Positions 35,769 through 44,701 are shown, counted from the stretch's first letter. The stretch is 64,000 nt of DNA from CALINB01 sp938045325 (GCA_038114465.1 JAYNQW010000003.1:62001-126000); one strand, 5' to 3'. Made by a program: numbers and translations. Notes: generated from the letters alone by a model not told the origin.

Positions 35769-35818
35769 ATTCCGGTCATTGGTTGGCCGGTCATCATCAT
35801 TCAAAACTTGACCGGAAT
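35769..35818. repeat. 10-bp inverted repeat with internal direct repeat upstream of fliX
   Basis: ATTCCGGTCA (35769-35778) and its exact complement TGACCGGAAT (35809-35818) enclose a further copy of CCGGTCAT (35787-35794). The three half-sites suggest a regulator-binding site about 65-115 bases upstream of the fliX start; alternatively it could be a transcript hairpin. Confidence 0.5.
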
Positions 35819-35902
35819 CATGCCCAATCGCCTTCATGAATGCCAGCATATTAAGTGCTTCGCTAAGGCATCGTTAAAGTGTGTGAAGTTTAATTTTATT
35901 GT

Positions 35903-35917
35903 TGCAAATGATTTGCA
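35903..35917. promoter_or_regulatory. Fur-box-like 7-1-7 palindrome (site 1)
   Basis: TGCAAAT-G-ATTTGCA is a perfect 15-bp palindrome with the 7-1-7 layout of Fur sites (consensus TGATAATnATTATCA; the second and third bases differ). It is about 93 bases upstream of the ferric-iron importer gene, which fits iron-responsive repression by Fur, or by Irr in alphaproteobacteria. Confidence 0.5.
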
Positions 35918-35955
35918 TTATTAAATTAGCCAATTTATATTACCCAACCTCTAAA

Positions 35956-35970
35956 TGAGAATCATTCTTA
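35956..35970. promoter_or_regulatory. Fur-box-like 7-1-7 palindrome (site 2)
   Basis: TGAGAAT-C-ATTCTTA matches the Fur consensus better in its arms and has one mismatch between arms. It lies 40 bases before the importer start, near where RNA polymerase would bind. Confidence 0.6.
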
Positions 35971-36009
35971 ACAAATCGAAGTACTGATATTTCAGAAGAA
36001 TAAAATCCG

Positions 36010-37074
36010 ATGCGCCCAAAATTTTTTCTCACACTCATTGGTAGCACGCTTCTTTTGCTCGTCGGTATGGCACTGGCTCCCAGCCAGCAGGCGACGGCAA
36101 AAAGTGGGGAAATCAATCTTTATTCATACCGCCAACCTTTTTTGATCAAGCCGATCCTCGATGAATTCACTAAGAAAACAGGCATCAAGGTCAATGTGGT
36201 TTACGCTAGAAAAGGCATGCTCGAACGCATTAAGGCCGAAGGCAAAGCCGGACCCGCCGATGCGGTTTTAACCGTCGATATCGGCCGCCTCCATGACATG
36301 GTTAAAGCCAATGTGCTTGAACCGATTAAATCGGCAAAGCTCGATAAAAACATCCCCTCACATTTGCGTCATCCCGATGGTCTTTGGTATGGGCTGACAA
36401 CACGGGCACGCATTTTATTTGTCAGCAATGAGCGCGTGAAAAAAGGCGAAATTACCAGCTATGAAGATTTAGCGAACCCGAAATTGAAAGGGAGAGTTTG
36501 TATTCGCTCCGGTAAACACGTTTACAATATTTCATTGTTTGCATCCATTATTGCGCATAAAGGAAAAGAAGGTGCAAAAAAATGGCTTAACGGACTTAAG
36601 AGTAATCTTGCACGCAGACCGCAAGGCAATGATCGCGCTCAAGCAAAAGCCATTTACCAAGGTCAATGCGATGTTGCCGTCGCGAATACTTACTATTTCG
36701 CAAAAATGGCTAAGAATAAGAAAAAACCCGTTCAGAAAAAATGGGCGCAAGCCATTCGTATTGTATTCCCCAATCAAGATGACCGGGGAACCCACGTTAA
36801 TATTAGTGGCGCGGCCGTTGTTAAAGGGGCAAGCAACAAAGCTAATGCCGTTAAATTGATCGAATTTCTCAGCGGCAGTTTTGCTCAGAAAATTTATGCC
36901 GATCAAAACTTTGAATACCCCGTAAAAGTCGGGGTTCCCATAAATCCTTTCGTTCAATCTTGGGGCACGTTTAAAGCCGATCGCGTTAACCTCAACGCTG
37001 TCGCTGAAAATAGAGCCGCCGCATCGAGATTGGTCGATGAAGTCAGATTTAACCAAGCCGGTGGCGGCTCATAA
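36010..37074 (+). CDS. Ferric-iron ABC importer, periplasmic binding protein
   Basis: FbpA/FutA/AfuA-type Fe(3+)-binding protein, 354 aa. Signal peptide (about 1-31, ending ATAKS), then INLYSYRQPFLIKPILDEF, a family start, a Tyr-rich binding site (YEDLANPKLKGRVCIRSG is one segment; VANTYYFAKM carries the paired Tyr expected to bind Fe3+) and WGTFKAD near the end. It begins a three-gene importer behind two Fur-like sites and is followed by a strong hairpin that may balance expression against the permease. Confidence 0.93.
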   Translation: MRPKFFLTLIGSTLLLLVGMALAPSQQATAKSGEINLYSYRQPFLIKPILDEFTKKTGIKVNVVYARKGMLERIKAEGKAGPADAVLTVDIGRLHDMVKANVLEPIKSAKLDKNIPSHLRHPDGLWYGLTTRARILFVSNERVKKGEITSYEDLANPKLKGRVCIRSGKHVYNISLFASIIAHKGKEGAKKWLNGLKSNLARRPQGNDRAQAKAIYQGQCDVAVANTYYFAKMAKNKKKPVQKKWAQAIRIVFPNQDDRGTHVNISGAAVVKGASNKANAVKLIEFLSGSFAQKIYADQNFEYPVKVGVPINPFVQSWGTFKADRVNLNAVAENRAAASRLVDEVRFNQAGGGS

Positions 37075-37098
37075 ATAAAATCGTCTAATATTTTGCTG

Positions 37099-37126
37099 AA
37101 GCAGGCATCCAAGCGGGTGCCTGCTT
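37099..37126 (+). terminator. Hairpin between iron-binding protein and permease genes
   Basis: AAGCAGGCA/TGCCTGCTT forms a perfect 9-bp stem, extended inside by CC/GG around a 4-base AAGC loop, 24 bases after the stop of the binding-protein gene. It is followed by TACGCTTTC, a weak T-run, so partial termination or 3'-end protection is likelier than a full stop. Confidence 0.55.
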
Positions 37127-37166
37127 TACGCTTTCTTGAGACATAGAACGGTAATAAAATTCAACA

Positions 37167-38918
37167 ATGACAACCTGGGCAAACAACTCGAAACAAAACT
37201 TAAAACCTTTATCGATTGGCCGCATGCGTCTCGACCGATGGTCGCTTGGGACGATGATCATTGCAGCCTTAATTGCCATTCCGTTGCTGACTGTCTTCTT
37301 TCTTGCCCTCTCCCCCAGCGACGATATTTGGAAACACCTTTCGACGACCGTCTTACCCGATTACATATTCACGACAATAGGCTTGATGGCTGGTGTCGGT
37401 GTCGGCACGTTCATCATCGGTGTCGGCACGGCATGGCTCGCTACCATGTGCCGTTTTCCCGGCCGGCAAATTTTTCAATGGGCCCTGTTACTGCCGCTTG
37501 CCGTTCCCGCCTATGTCATCGCTTATGTGTATACGGACATTTTGGAATTCGCCGGACCGGTTCAGCAAGCATTACGCGATATCTTTGGCTGGAAACTCGC
37601 GCGGGATTATTGGTTTCCGGAAATCCGTTCCTTGGGCGGGGCTATTACCATGATGACATTGGTTTTATATCCTTACGTCTATCTTCTTTCCCGCGCCGCG
37701 TTTCTCGAACAATCGGTTTGTTGTTTGGAAGTGAGCCGAACACTCGGCCGCGGTCCGTGGAAATCCTTTACAACTGTAGCGCTGCCCTTGGCGCGCCCTG
37801 CCATCGTGATCGGCTTGACACTGGCGCTCATGGAAACTCTGAACGATTTCGGCACCGTTGATTTTTTTGCCGTATCCACCTTTACCGCCGGCATATACGA
37901 CGTTTGGTTTAACATGAACAATCGGGCCGGCGCCTCACAACTTGCCGTGGTTTTATTGACATTCGTCATTATCCTCATAGCTGCGGAACGATGGGCTAGA
38001 CGCGGTCAGCAATACCATCACACCAGCACAAAATACCGGGCCTTACCGAGCTATCAACTCCGCGGCACCCGGGCTGGTCTAGCATTTTTCGCCTGCCTTA
38101 TTCCTATTGCTTTCGGTTTTTTACTGCCCGTCGGGATCCTCGCCAATTATGCGCTTGATTATTATGAACGCGCTTTCTCGACTAATTTCCTTTTGTATGC
38201 TTGGCACAGCTTAACGTTATCAGGTTTGTGCGCCGTTATTGCCGTTATGGTCGGATTATTCATGGCTTACAGCGTTCGGCTCGGCGGCCAAAAAATCGTT
38301 CGTATTGCCACGCGCTTTGCAAGCATCGGCTATGCCGTGCCCGGTGCGGTTCTCGCCATCGGCACCATTATTTCATTAGCCGCTTTCGACCATGCGTTAA
38401 ATGATTTTATGAAAACAACTTTTAATATAACAACTGGATTATTATTGAGCGGAACGATTATCGCTGTCGTATTTGGTTATCTCGTTCGATTTCTCGCACT
38501 ATCATTCGGTACGATGGAAGCCGGACTCACAAAAGTGACAACAAGCATGGACGGCGCCTCACGAACATTGGGCAAAAGCCCTGGCGCAACATTACGCCGG
38601 GTTCACCTCCCCATGATCAAAGCAAGCATTCTGACCGCTGCCATTCTTGTCTTTGTTGATTGCATGAAAGAATTGCCGATGACAATTTTGTTACGGCCGT
38701 TCAATTATGAAACGCTGGCAACTTATGTGCATCAGTTTGCATCCGACGGCTTGCTTGAAGAATGCGCATTAGGCGCTGTTACCATTGTTGCCGCAGGCAT
38801 TCTACCGGTCATTCTGCTCAGCCGTACGATTGATTTTGCAAGGCCCGGATCGGCTGCGGAAAAAGAACAGCACGACGGCCAAGACCTGTCGCCTCAACTA
38901 CCGAAAGCTTCAGCATGA
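37167..38918 (+). CDS. Ferric-iron ABC importer, permease
   Basis: FbpB/AfuB-type permease, 583 aa, a duplicated two-domain protein with about twelve membrane helices. Both halves carry the cytoplasmic EAA-like loop that contacts the ATPase: SRTLGRGPWKSFTTVALP in the first and SRTLGKSPGATLRRVHLP in the second. It moves Fe3+ delivered by the binding protein at 36010 across the inner membrane. ATG 37167; its stop overlaps the ATPase start by 4 bases. Confidence 0.95.
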   Translation: MTTWANNSKQNLKPLSIGRMRLDRWSLGTMIIAALIAIPLLTVFFLALSPSDDIWKHLSTTVLPDYIFTTIGLMAGVGVGTFIIGVGTAWLATMCRFPGRQIFQWALLLPLAVPAYVIAYVYTDILEFAGPVQQALRDIFGWKLARDYWFPEIRSLGGAITMMTLVLYPYVYLLSRAAFLEQSVCCLEVSRTLGRGPWKSFTTVALPLARPAIVIGLTLALMETLNDFGTVDFFAVSTFTAGIYDVWFNMNNRAGASQLAVVLLTFVIILIAAERWARRGQQYHHTSTKYRALPSYQLRGTRAGLAFFACLIPIAFGFLLPVGILANYALDYYERAFSTNFLLYAWHSLTLSGLCAVIAVMVGLFMAYSVRLGGQKIVRIATRFASIGYAVPGAVLAIGTIISLAAFDHALNDFMKTTFNITTGLLLSGTIIAVVFGYLVRFLALSFGTMEAGLTKVTTSMDGASRTLGKSPGATLRRVHLPMIKASILTAAILVFVDCMKELPMTILLRPFNYETLATYVHQFASDGLLEECALGAVTIVAAGILPVILLSRTIDFARPGSAAEKEQHDGQDLSPQLPKASA

Positions 38919-39997
38919 GCCAACTCAAATTTGAACATGTTAATCACACCTATGACGGGCCAGCCGTTGTCAGTGACGTTTCATTTTCTGTGCAGCCAGG
39001 ACAACTCACGTGTTTGTTGGGGCCATCGGGGTGCGGGAAAACGACATTACTCCGTTTAGCGGCCGGCCTCGAAGATTTACAAAGCGGCCGCATATCAATT
39101 GGAGACACGGTCATCGCCGATGCCGAAACCGGTAAACAAACGCCGCCGGAAAAACGTGGCGTCGGCATGATGTTTCAAGATTATGCTTTGTTCCCTCACC
39201 TGACCATTTTAGAAAATATTACGTTCGGACTCGACCGGCCGACATCGGAATTTATTCAGTGGATTAAGAATGCCCTTGAGCGCATCGGCCTTACCAATCT
39301 TACCAACAGTTACCCGCACATTCTTTCCGGTGGACAACAGCAACGGGTCGCTCTTTTGCGGGCGATCGCACCGCAACCGGGTATTCTGCTATTAGATGAA
39401 CCCTTCTCGGATCTTGATGTGACGTTACGCGTTCAAGTACGCGAAGATACTTTGCGTTTGCTTCGCGACTCCGGTATCGCAACGTTAATGGTTACCCATG
39501 ATCCGGAAGAAGCGATGTATATGGCGGATCGGATTTTGATCATGCAAAACGGCCGTATCGTGCAAGATGGCTCGCCCAAAGAAACCTATTGCCAACCGGC
39601 GAATGCTTATGTTGCAGCACTTTTCGGTCCGGTTAACAGACTGAGTGGTATTGTGAAACAAGGTTGCGTCGATACGCCGATGGGATGCTTTCAAGCGCCC
39701 CATCTGAAAGAAGGCGAACACGCACAAATCTTTATTCGCCCGGAAGGCGTCTTTATCGGTGAGTCGCCGACAGGTGGGCCTGAGGGGTACAATTTAACGC
39801 CGAGCACACCCATGCATATTGCAAATGCGAATTTGCTTGGCCGTTCAACCCACCTTCATTTGTGCCGCTCCGTTCCCGCGCCGGGTAAAGACACCCATTT
39901 ATTGGCACGGGTTCATGGCGTTTATCTGCATGAACAGGGCCAGCCGGTCGAGGTCAGAATTGATCAGAATCAGGCCTTCGTATTTGCCGCCGAATAG
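38915..39997 (+). CDS. Ferric-iron ABC importer, ATPase
   Basis: FbpC-type ATP-binding subunit, 360 aa. Walker A GPSGCGKTT (about 34-42), Q-loop in MMFQDYALFPHL, signature LSGGQQQR, Walker B ILLLDEPFSDLD and the H-loop MVTHDPEEA are intact. A C-terminal beta-rich regulatory domain (about 240-360) is present. It starts with ATGA overlapping the permease. The operon ends here with a hairpin. Confidence 0.95.
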   Translation: MSQLKFEHVNHTYDGPAVVSDVSFSVQPGQLTCLLGPSGCGKTTLLRLAAGLEDLQSGRISIGDTVIADAETGKQTPPEKRGVGMMFQDYALFPHLTILENITFGLDRPTSEFIQWIKNALERIGLTNLTNSYPHILSGGQQQRVALLRAIAPQPGILLLDEPFSDLDVTLRVQVREDTLRLLRDSGIATLMVTHDPEEAMYMADRILIMQNGRIVQDGSPKETYCQPANAYVAALFGPVNRLSGIVKQGCVDTPMGCFQAPHLKEGEHAQIFIRPEGVFIGESPTGGPEGYNLTPSTPMHIANANLLGRSTHLHLCRSVPAPGKDTHLLARVHGVYLHEQGQPVEVRIDQNQAFVFAAE

Positions 39998-40036
39998 GGC
40001 AGAAAAAACATAAAAACGCGGCGTTTTCTGCCGGTT
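39998..40036 (+). terminator. Possible terminator hairpin after the iron importer
   Basis: GGCAGAAAA (39998-40006) and TTTTCTGCC (40024-40032) can pair, with AAAACGC/GCGTTTT able to form an alternative inner stem, followed by a short GGTTTT. It lies directly after the stop. The T-run is short, so the strength is uncertain. Confidence 0.5.
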
Positions 40037-40157
40037 TTAGCCATTGACCCGGCAATTTCTGCTTAGGCAACGGGATCGGTGCCGGCCTGCACCAGGCCGA
40101 GACCCATAAAATGATAATAAATCAAATAAAATCAATGCCTTAAAGCCAACCCCGTCC

Positions 40158-40173
40158 TGGCATCCTTCTTGCT
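40158..40173 (+). promoter_or_regulatory. Sigma-54-like promoter of flgE
   Basis: TGGCATCCTTCTTGCT has GG and GC at the required -24 and -12 distance and the full TTGCT -12 box. It is 64 bases before the flgE ATG. Confidence 0.8.
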
Positions 40174-40236
40174 TTCATTTATCTGAAACGACGGCTTGCC
40201 GGGCTGGTCCAGCAAGCCTTCCGTGGGAGAACAACA

Positions 40237-42510
40237 ATGCCCTTATTCGGCGCCTTCGCCCCGAGTGTATCGGCCATGTTGAGCCAGTCGCATGCGCTTA
40301 ACGTGATCGGTAAAAACGTCGCGAACGTCAGCACCGGTGGTTATAAGCGCATCGACACGCATTTTGCATCCCTGGTCAGCGCCCCCCTGGCGCGCGGCGG
40401 CGGTGCCGGTGAGCAAGTTTTAGAGGTCAAATCCTCTTCAGATTTCGGTGGCGTACGTACAAAAGATTTCAACCGGATTGCCGATCAAGGCATCATTGCT
40501 TCCAGCTTAAGCGATCTCGATATCGCCGTTAACGGCCAGGGCATGCTTATCTTGAATACGCAGCTTGGCGGCACAGGCGAAACGCTTTACACCCGTGACG
40601 GGTCCTTGCAAATCTTAACAGGACCGCAATTAAGCGTGAACGGTATCGGCGGCGTACCCATTCAAGTTGATTCCGGTTACTTGGCCGACAAAAATGGACA
40701 CCTTCTGCAGGGGATACCGGTCAATCCCGATGGTTCGTTTACGTTAGGCACACCGCAAGACATTCGGGTCGATCCCTTCGCCTTTTCAGATTTTTTTCTA
40801 CCCACTTCCGTAGGAACACTGACGGCAAACCTGCCGGCCAATGACCCTATTACACAGCCGCAAGTTGATACCGTAACCTTAGGCGGCGTTGTTGAAACGG
40901 GTGATACCTACAGCGTCACCGTTGAAGGGACGACCGTTACTGTCACAGGCACCACCGGTCAAAGCCTGAATAATGTCCGGGATGCCTTGGTGACAGCCCT
41001 CAACGGCAATGCGACGATCAACGCCGTTGTAACCGCATCGGCCGGCGGTGACGGCGTTATTCGGCTGACCAACAACAATATCATTAGTACGTTTTCATCT
41101 TCGGCAACGGCAACGAACGGTGGCGCCACCGTGGACAACACGGCCACGGCAGCCCTGCTTCAAAATCCTGACGCCAGCACGCAAATCAATACGTTTTCGT
41201 TTGAAATCATTGATTCAGCTGGCGCAGCCCAGACGATCCGTCTCGCCTTCGACAAGGTCGGCACCAATGCCTGGGAGATGAGGACGACCACTTTTCAAAA
41301 TCCGACAGCACAAGTCGATACCATCACGGTAGCCGGTTCGGTTGAGGCGGGCGATGTTTATTCCATTACCGTCGGCGGACAAACCGTTAACTATACTGTC
41401 AACGGCCTCGAAGGCGGACTCGCCGATATTCGAAACGGCATCATGGGTGCGCTTGCCAACAACGCCACCATTGCGAGTACATTTATCATTGCGCCGGGGG
41501 CCACAAACGGTGACTTTACTATCACCGCACGCACGGCCGGCGTTCCCTTCACAACAACCGCCAGTGTTAATGACCTCAATATCGCGCAGGTCGATACCGT
41601 AACCATCGGCGGCACTGTCGGCGTGCTTGAAACCGGCGATACTTACACCGTTAATGTCAACGGGACGGACGTGGTTTATACCCTAACGGGACTCGAAGCG
41701 AATATCACGGCCGTTCGCGATAATTTACTGGCCGCGATCAACGCCGACCCAACGGTCGGGCCCGTCATTACCGCAACACCGTCTGGTGCCGCGGCCATCA
41801 CGTTAACCGCCAATGCAGCAGGCACCCCCTTTACCACGACGGCGGCCTTCACCGATATTGCCGGCGGTGTGAATGACAGTACCGCCGTCGTTGTTAACAC
41901 GACGACCGGCAGCAACGGCGACAACACAGCGACGGCTGCAACCACAACGGCAAATGTCGTATCCGAAGTCGTCTCCGCACCCATTTCCATTACATTCGAT
42001 GGCGCTGGAAATCTGACATCCGCTTCGACTTTAAATTTATCATTTAATTTCCAAAGCGGCGCGACCGGTGCCTTGGCGTTGGATTTGGTCGACTTCACAC
42101 AATTTGCCGGTGAATTCATCCCGCAGGACTTCACCCGTGACGGTTTTGGGATCGCTTTAATGCGATCGTTCGACTTCAATACAAAAGGCGAATTGGTCGG
42201 TGAGTTCGATGACAACACGTTTCGAACACTCTACAAACTACCATTGGCTCAATTCATAAACGTCGACGGCCTGGGACGCCGTAACGGCAACACTTTCGTT
42301 CAGTCACTCAATTCGGGTCCGGCAACCTTGACCTTTGCCGGCGGTGATGGGGCCGCTGTGTTCGTTCCGAATGCGCGCGAACTCTCAAACGTCGAACTAG
42401 CCGATGAATTTACCGACATGATCACGGTGCAGACGGCTTACAACGCCGCATCAAAAGCCTTCACGACCGTCGATGAAATGCTCACCGTCGCCCGCGATCT
42501 GAAACGTTAG
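40237..42510 (+). CDS. flgE: Flagellar hook protein FlgE with a triplicated central module
   Basis: Hook subunit, 757 aa, much longer than a standard hook protein of about 400. The N-terminus (NVIGKNVANVSTGGYKRIDT) and C-terminus (NVELADEFTDMITVQTAYNAASKA) are the usual D0 segments. Between residues about 209 and 545 there is a module repeated three times, each beginning VDT(V/I)T(L/V/I)GG...V and continuing E(T/A)GD.Y(S/T)(V/I).V (starts near residues 209, 359, 451). These would form surface domains of the hook. Single gene, behind its own sigma-54-like promoter. Confidence 0.92.
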   Translation: MPLFGAFAPSVSAMLSQSHALNVIGKNVANVSTGGYKRIDTHFASLVSAPLARGGGAGEQVLEVKSSSDFGGVRTKDFNRIADQGIIASSLSDLDIAVNGQGMLILNTQLGGTGETLYTRDGSLQILTGPQLSVNGIGGVPIQVDSGYLADKNGHLLQGIPVNPDGSFTLGTPQDIRVDPFAFSDFFLPTSVGTLTANLPANDPITQPQVDTVTLGGVVETGDTYSVTVEGTTVTVTGTTGQSLNNVRDALVTALNGNATINAVVTASAGGDGVIRLTNNNIISTFSSSATATNGGATVDNTATAALLQNPDASTQINTFSFEIIDSAGAAQTIRLAFDKVGTNAWEMRTTTFQNPTAQVDTITVAGSVEAGDVYSITVGGQTVNYTVNGLEGGLADIRNGIMGALANNATIASTFIIAPGATNGDFTITARTAGVPFTTTASVNDLNIAQVDTVTIGGTVGVLETGDTYTVNVNGTDVVYTLTGLEANITAVRDNLLAAINADPTVGPVITATPSGAAAITLTANAAGTPFTTTAAFTDIAGGVNDSTAVVVNTTTGSNGDNTATAATTTANVVSEVVSAPISITFDGAGNLTSASTLNLSFNFQSGATGALALDLVDFTQFAGEFIPQDFTRDGFGIALMRSFDFNTKGELVGEFDDNTFRTLYKLPLAQFINVDGLGRRNGNTFVQSLNSGPATLTFAGGDGAAVFVPNARELSNVELADEFTDMITVQTAYNAASKAFTTVDEMLTVARDLKR

Positions 42511-42527
42511 GAAACTGCATGATTCTA

Positions 42528-42575
42528 GCCCCTTCAAGCCCTCAACTGGGCAAGAAATGCCGAGGGGGCGTTTTA
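42528..42575 (+). terminator. Possible terminator after flgE
   Basis: An outer GCCCC/GGGGGC stem and an inner GCCC-TCAACT-GGGC hairpin, followed by GTTTTAA, starting 18 bases after the flgE stop. Imperfect and with a short T-run. Confidence 0.4.
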
Positions 42576-42664
42576 ACCCCGCAAACTGGATACAACGGAC
42601 TGGTAAAATTATAAAATATTATTGTTATTCAATGAGTTACATCACCACCACCCGGCTTCGGTCT

Positions 42665-42680
42665 TGGCACGAAATTAGCA
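42665..42680 (+). promoter_or_regulatory. Sigma-54-like promoter of the flgI operon
   Basis: TGGCACGAAATTAGCA matches TGGCACG exactly in the -24 box, with correct 16-base spacing and one change in the -12 box (TTGCA to TAGCA). It is 62 bases before the flgI ATG. Confidence 0.8.
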
Positions 42681-42741
42681 AGGTAAAGGGTGCCGCATAG
42701 CGGTTTGAGCCGGGATTTGAGCCCGAACGGACGGAAAGAAA

Positions 42742-43908
42742 ATGATGAACGCCTTAAAAACCAACGATTTGGCGCAAAATAGTAAAAGAGTTTTCAAGCA
42801 GATCGTATCGGTCCTGCTGATCAGCTTCGCAATGATCGCTTTTTCCTTTGATGCCGCCAAAGGCGCATCACGGATCAAGGATATTACGCATTTCGAAGGC
42901 GTTCGCGACAATATGCTGGTTGGGTACGGCTTGGTGGTCGGCCTTAACGGTACGGGCGACACCTTCACAACCGGTGGCTTTACCACGTTAAGCCTGAAAT
43001 CCATGCTCAATCGATTGGGCGTTAAGCCAACTGATGCCGGCCTCGACTCAAAAAACGTAGCCGCTGTTATGGTCACGGCGACGTTACCGCCGTTTTCCCG
43101 CCAAGGCAGCCGCATCGATGTCACTGTCAGTGCACTCGGGGATGCGAAAAGCTTGCTCGGCGGCACGCTGTTGGTGACCCCCCTCCTCGGTGCCGACGGT
43201 GAGGTTTACGCCGTTTCACAAGGCCAATTGGCTGTCGGCGGTTTTTCTGCTCAAGGCAATGCTCAAACGGTTACAAAAGGCGTACCGACCAGTGGCCGCA
43301 TTGCGAACGGTGCCATTGTTGAACGTGAAGTCAGCTACGCGCTGGGCTCCTTGCGCTCCATAAAATTGACATTGCGCAATCCGGATTTCACGACGGCGCG
43401 GCGCATTTCTCAAGCCATCAACGCATTTCTCGGCACCGCGGCTTCAAAGCCGAGCGATCCGACAACTGTCGTTCTGAATATACCGAAGAATTATAAGAAA
43501 AACGTCGTCAACCTGATGACGGATATCGAGCAGCTGCGGGTCGTCCCCGATCAGCATGCTCGCGTAGTTATTGACGAACAGACCGGGACAATCGTCATGG
43601 GCGATAACGTGCGCATCAGTCGTGTGGCCATCGCCCAAGGTAGTCTAACAATCCGGATTACCGAGGCAGCCCAAGTTTCCCAGCCCGGTCCGTTCGCTCA
43701 AGTTGGCACCACCACCACGGTCGATCGCACCGACATTCAAGTCGATGAACAAGCGCAACGGCGCTTGGGGATCGTGGAGGGCGGCGTAACGTTACAACAA
43801 CTCGTCAACGGCTTAAACGCACTCGGTATCGGCCCACGCGACCTGATCACGATCCTTCAGGCCGTCAAAGTCGCCGGCGCCTTGCAGGCCGAAATCGAGG
43901 TGATGTAA
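42742..43908 (+). CDS. flgI: Flagellar P-ring protein FlgI
   Basis: Periplasmic ring subunit, 388 aa. A signal peptide of about 45 residues (VSVLLISFAMIAFSF, then KGASRI) is followed by the family motif GYGLVVGLNGTGD, TLPPFSRQGSRIDVTVSALGD-like segments (ATLPPFSRQGSRIDV), and the C-terminal VVDEQTGTIVMG-like piece (VIDEQTGTIVMGDNVRIS). FlgA at 32701 is its chaperone. The ATG at 42742 is followed by another at 42745. First gene of flgI-flgJ-flgN-flgK-flgL. Confidence 0.96.
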   Translation: MMNALKTNDLAQNSKRVFKQIVSVLLISFAMIAFSFDAAKGASRIKDITHFEGVRDNMLVGYGLVVGLNGTGDTFTTGGFTTLSLKSMLNRLGVKPTDAGLDSKNVAAVMVTATLPPFSRQGSRIDVTVSALGDAKSLLGGTLLVTPLLGADGEVYAVSQGQLAVGGFSAQGNAQTVTKGVPTSGRIANGAIVEREVSYALGSLRSIKLTLRNPDFTTARRISQAINAFLGTAASKPSDPTTVVLNIPKNYKKNVVNLMTDIEQLRVVPDQHARVVIDEQTGTIVMGDNVRISRVAIAQGSLTIRITEAAQVSQPGPFAQVGTTTTVDRTDIQVDEQAQRRLGIVEGGVTLQQLVNGLNALGIGPRDLITILQAVKVAGALQAEIEVM

Positions 43909-44231
43909 TGAGCGACAACATCATGGCAATGCAGGCTTACGAAGCACTTGCGCAGAAGAACCCTCTGCCGCAGGCGAAGCCGCATGCCAAAATGAATATG
44001 GCGCAGGCCCGGAAGGTCGCGCAGGACTTCGAAGCGGTTTTTATATCGCAAATGATGAAACCGATGTTTGAAGGAACAATAGCCGAGGCCCCGTTTGGCG
44101 GGGGTTCGAGCGAAAAAATATGGCGGGATATGCAACTGGATGAATACGGCAAGGCCATCGCCAAGAGCGGCGGCATTGGCATTGCCGATTCCATCGTTCG
44201 GGAAATGATCAGGATGCAGGAGGCCCAGTAG
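43908..44231 (+). CDS. flgJ: Rod-binding protein FlgJ (rod-capping domain only)
   Basis: 107 aa. Matches the N-terminal rod-capping domain of FlgJ (KVAQDFEAVFISQMMKPMF and a conserved C-terminal IADSIVREM); no muramidase domain is attached, as is common in alphaproteobacteria, so a separate transglycosylase is expected. ATG overlaps the flgI stop by one base (TAATG). Confidence 0.9.
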   Translation: MSDNIMAMQAYEALAQKNPLPQAKPHAKMNMAQARKVAQDFEAVFISQMMKPMFEGTIAEAPFGGGSSEKIWRDMQLDEYGKAIAKSGGIGIADSIVREMIRMQEAQ

Positions 44232-44233
44232 CC

Positions 44234-44677
44234 ATGGATATTACCAAGCAAGTCAATGAGTTGATCGATATTACGACGCGCTTAGCCGACCTTCTCAAGC
44301 GGGAAAACCAAGCCTTGCGCAATCATGACACGCAAGAAGCGAATGCTTTGCTAAGCGAAAAAAACAGTCTCACTGAAGTCTATGAAGAGCATGTCGAAGC
44401 GGTCATGAGCCATTCAGAGCATTTGAATAAGCTTGAACCGAAACTCAAAGAAAGCTTAAGCACGATCGGCGAGAAAGCCAAAAATTTGATCGAAGAAAAT
44501 GCCGTTCTGTTGCGCGCCGCCATTGTCGCAAATGAGCGTGTGATGGAAATGGTCGCCGAAGCCTTAAGCCAGGCCCGTAAAAAAATCACTACGTACTCCA
44601 AAGATGGAACGTTAGGCACGGCACCTCATCGGGAACCGGTACAAACACCAGCCATGACCGTTGATCAAACGTTATAA
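44234..44677 (+). CDS. flgN: FlgN-like export chaperone
   Basis: 147 aa, almost wholly helical with heptad patterns (VNELIDITTRLADLLKREN, then ALLRAAIVANERVMEMVAEAL). FlgN-family proteins keep the hook-filament proteins FlgK and FlgL unfolded before export. FlgN is weakly conserved; this call rests on the helical pattern and on the position directly before flgK and two bases after flgJ. Confidence 0.75.
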   Translation: MDITKQVNELIDITTRLADLLKRENQALRNHDTQEANALLSEKNSLTEVYEEHVEAVMSHSEHLNKLEPKLKESLSTIGEKAKNLIEENAVLLRAAIVANERVMEMVAEALSQARKKITTYSKDGTLGTAPHREPVQTPAMTVDQTL

Positions 44678-44701
44678 GAAAAATAATTAAGGAAGCTCTC
44701 C

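Larger units (their letters stand above)
35704..36009. other. Divergent fliX/iron-importer intergenic region
   Basis: 306 bases, AT-rich on the right. Near fliX is a 10-bp inverted repeat with a direct repeat inside it (35769-35818); near the iron importer lie two Fur-like 7-1-7 palindromes (35903-35917, 35956-35970). No gene was found. Confidence 0.5.
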
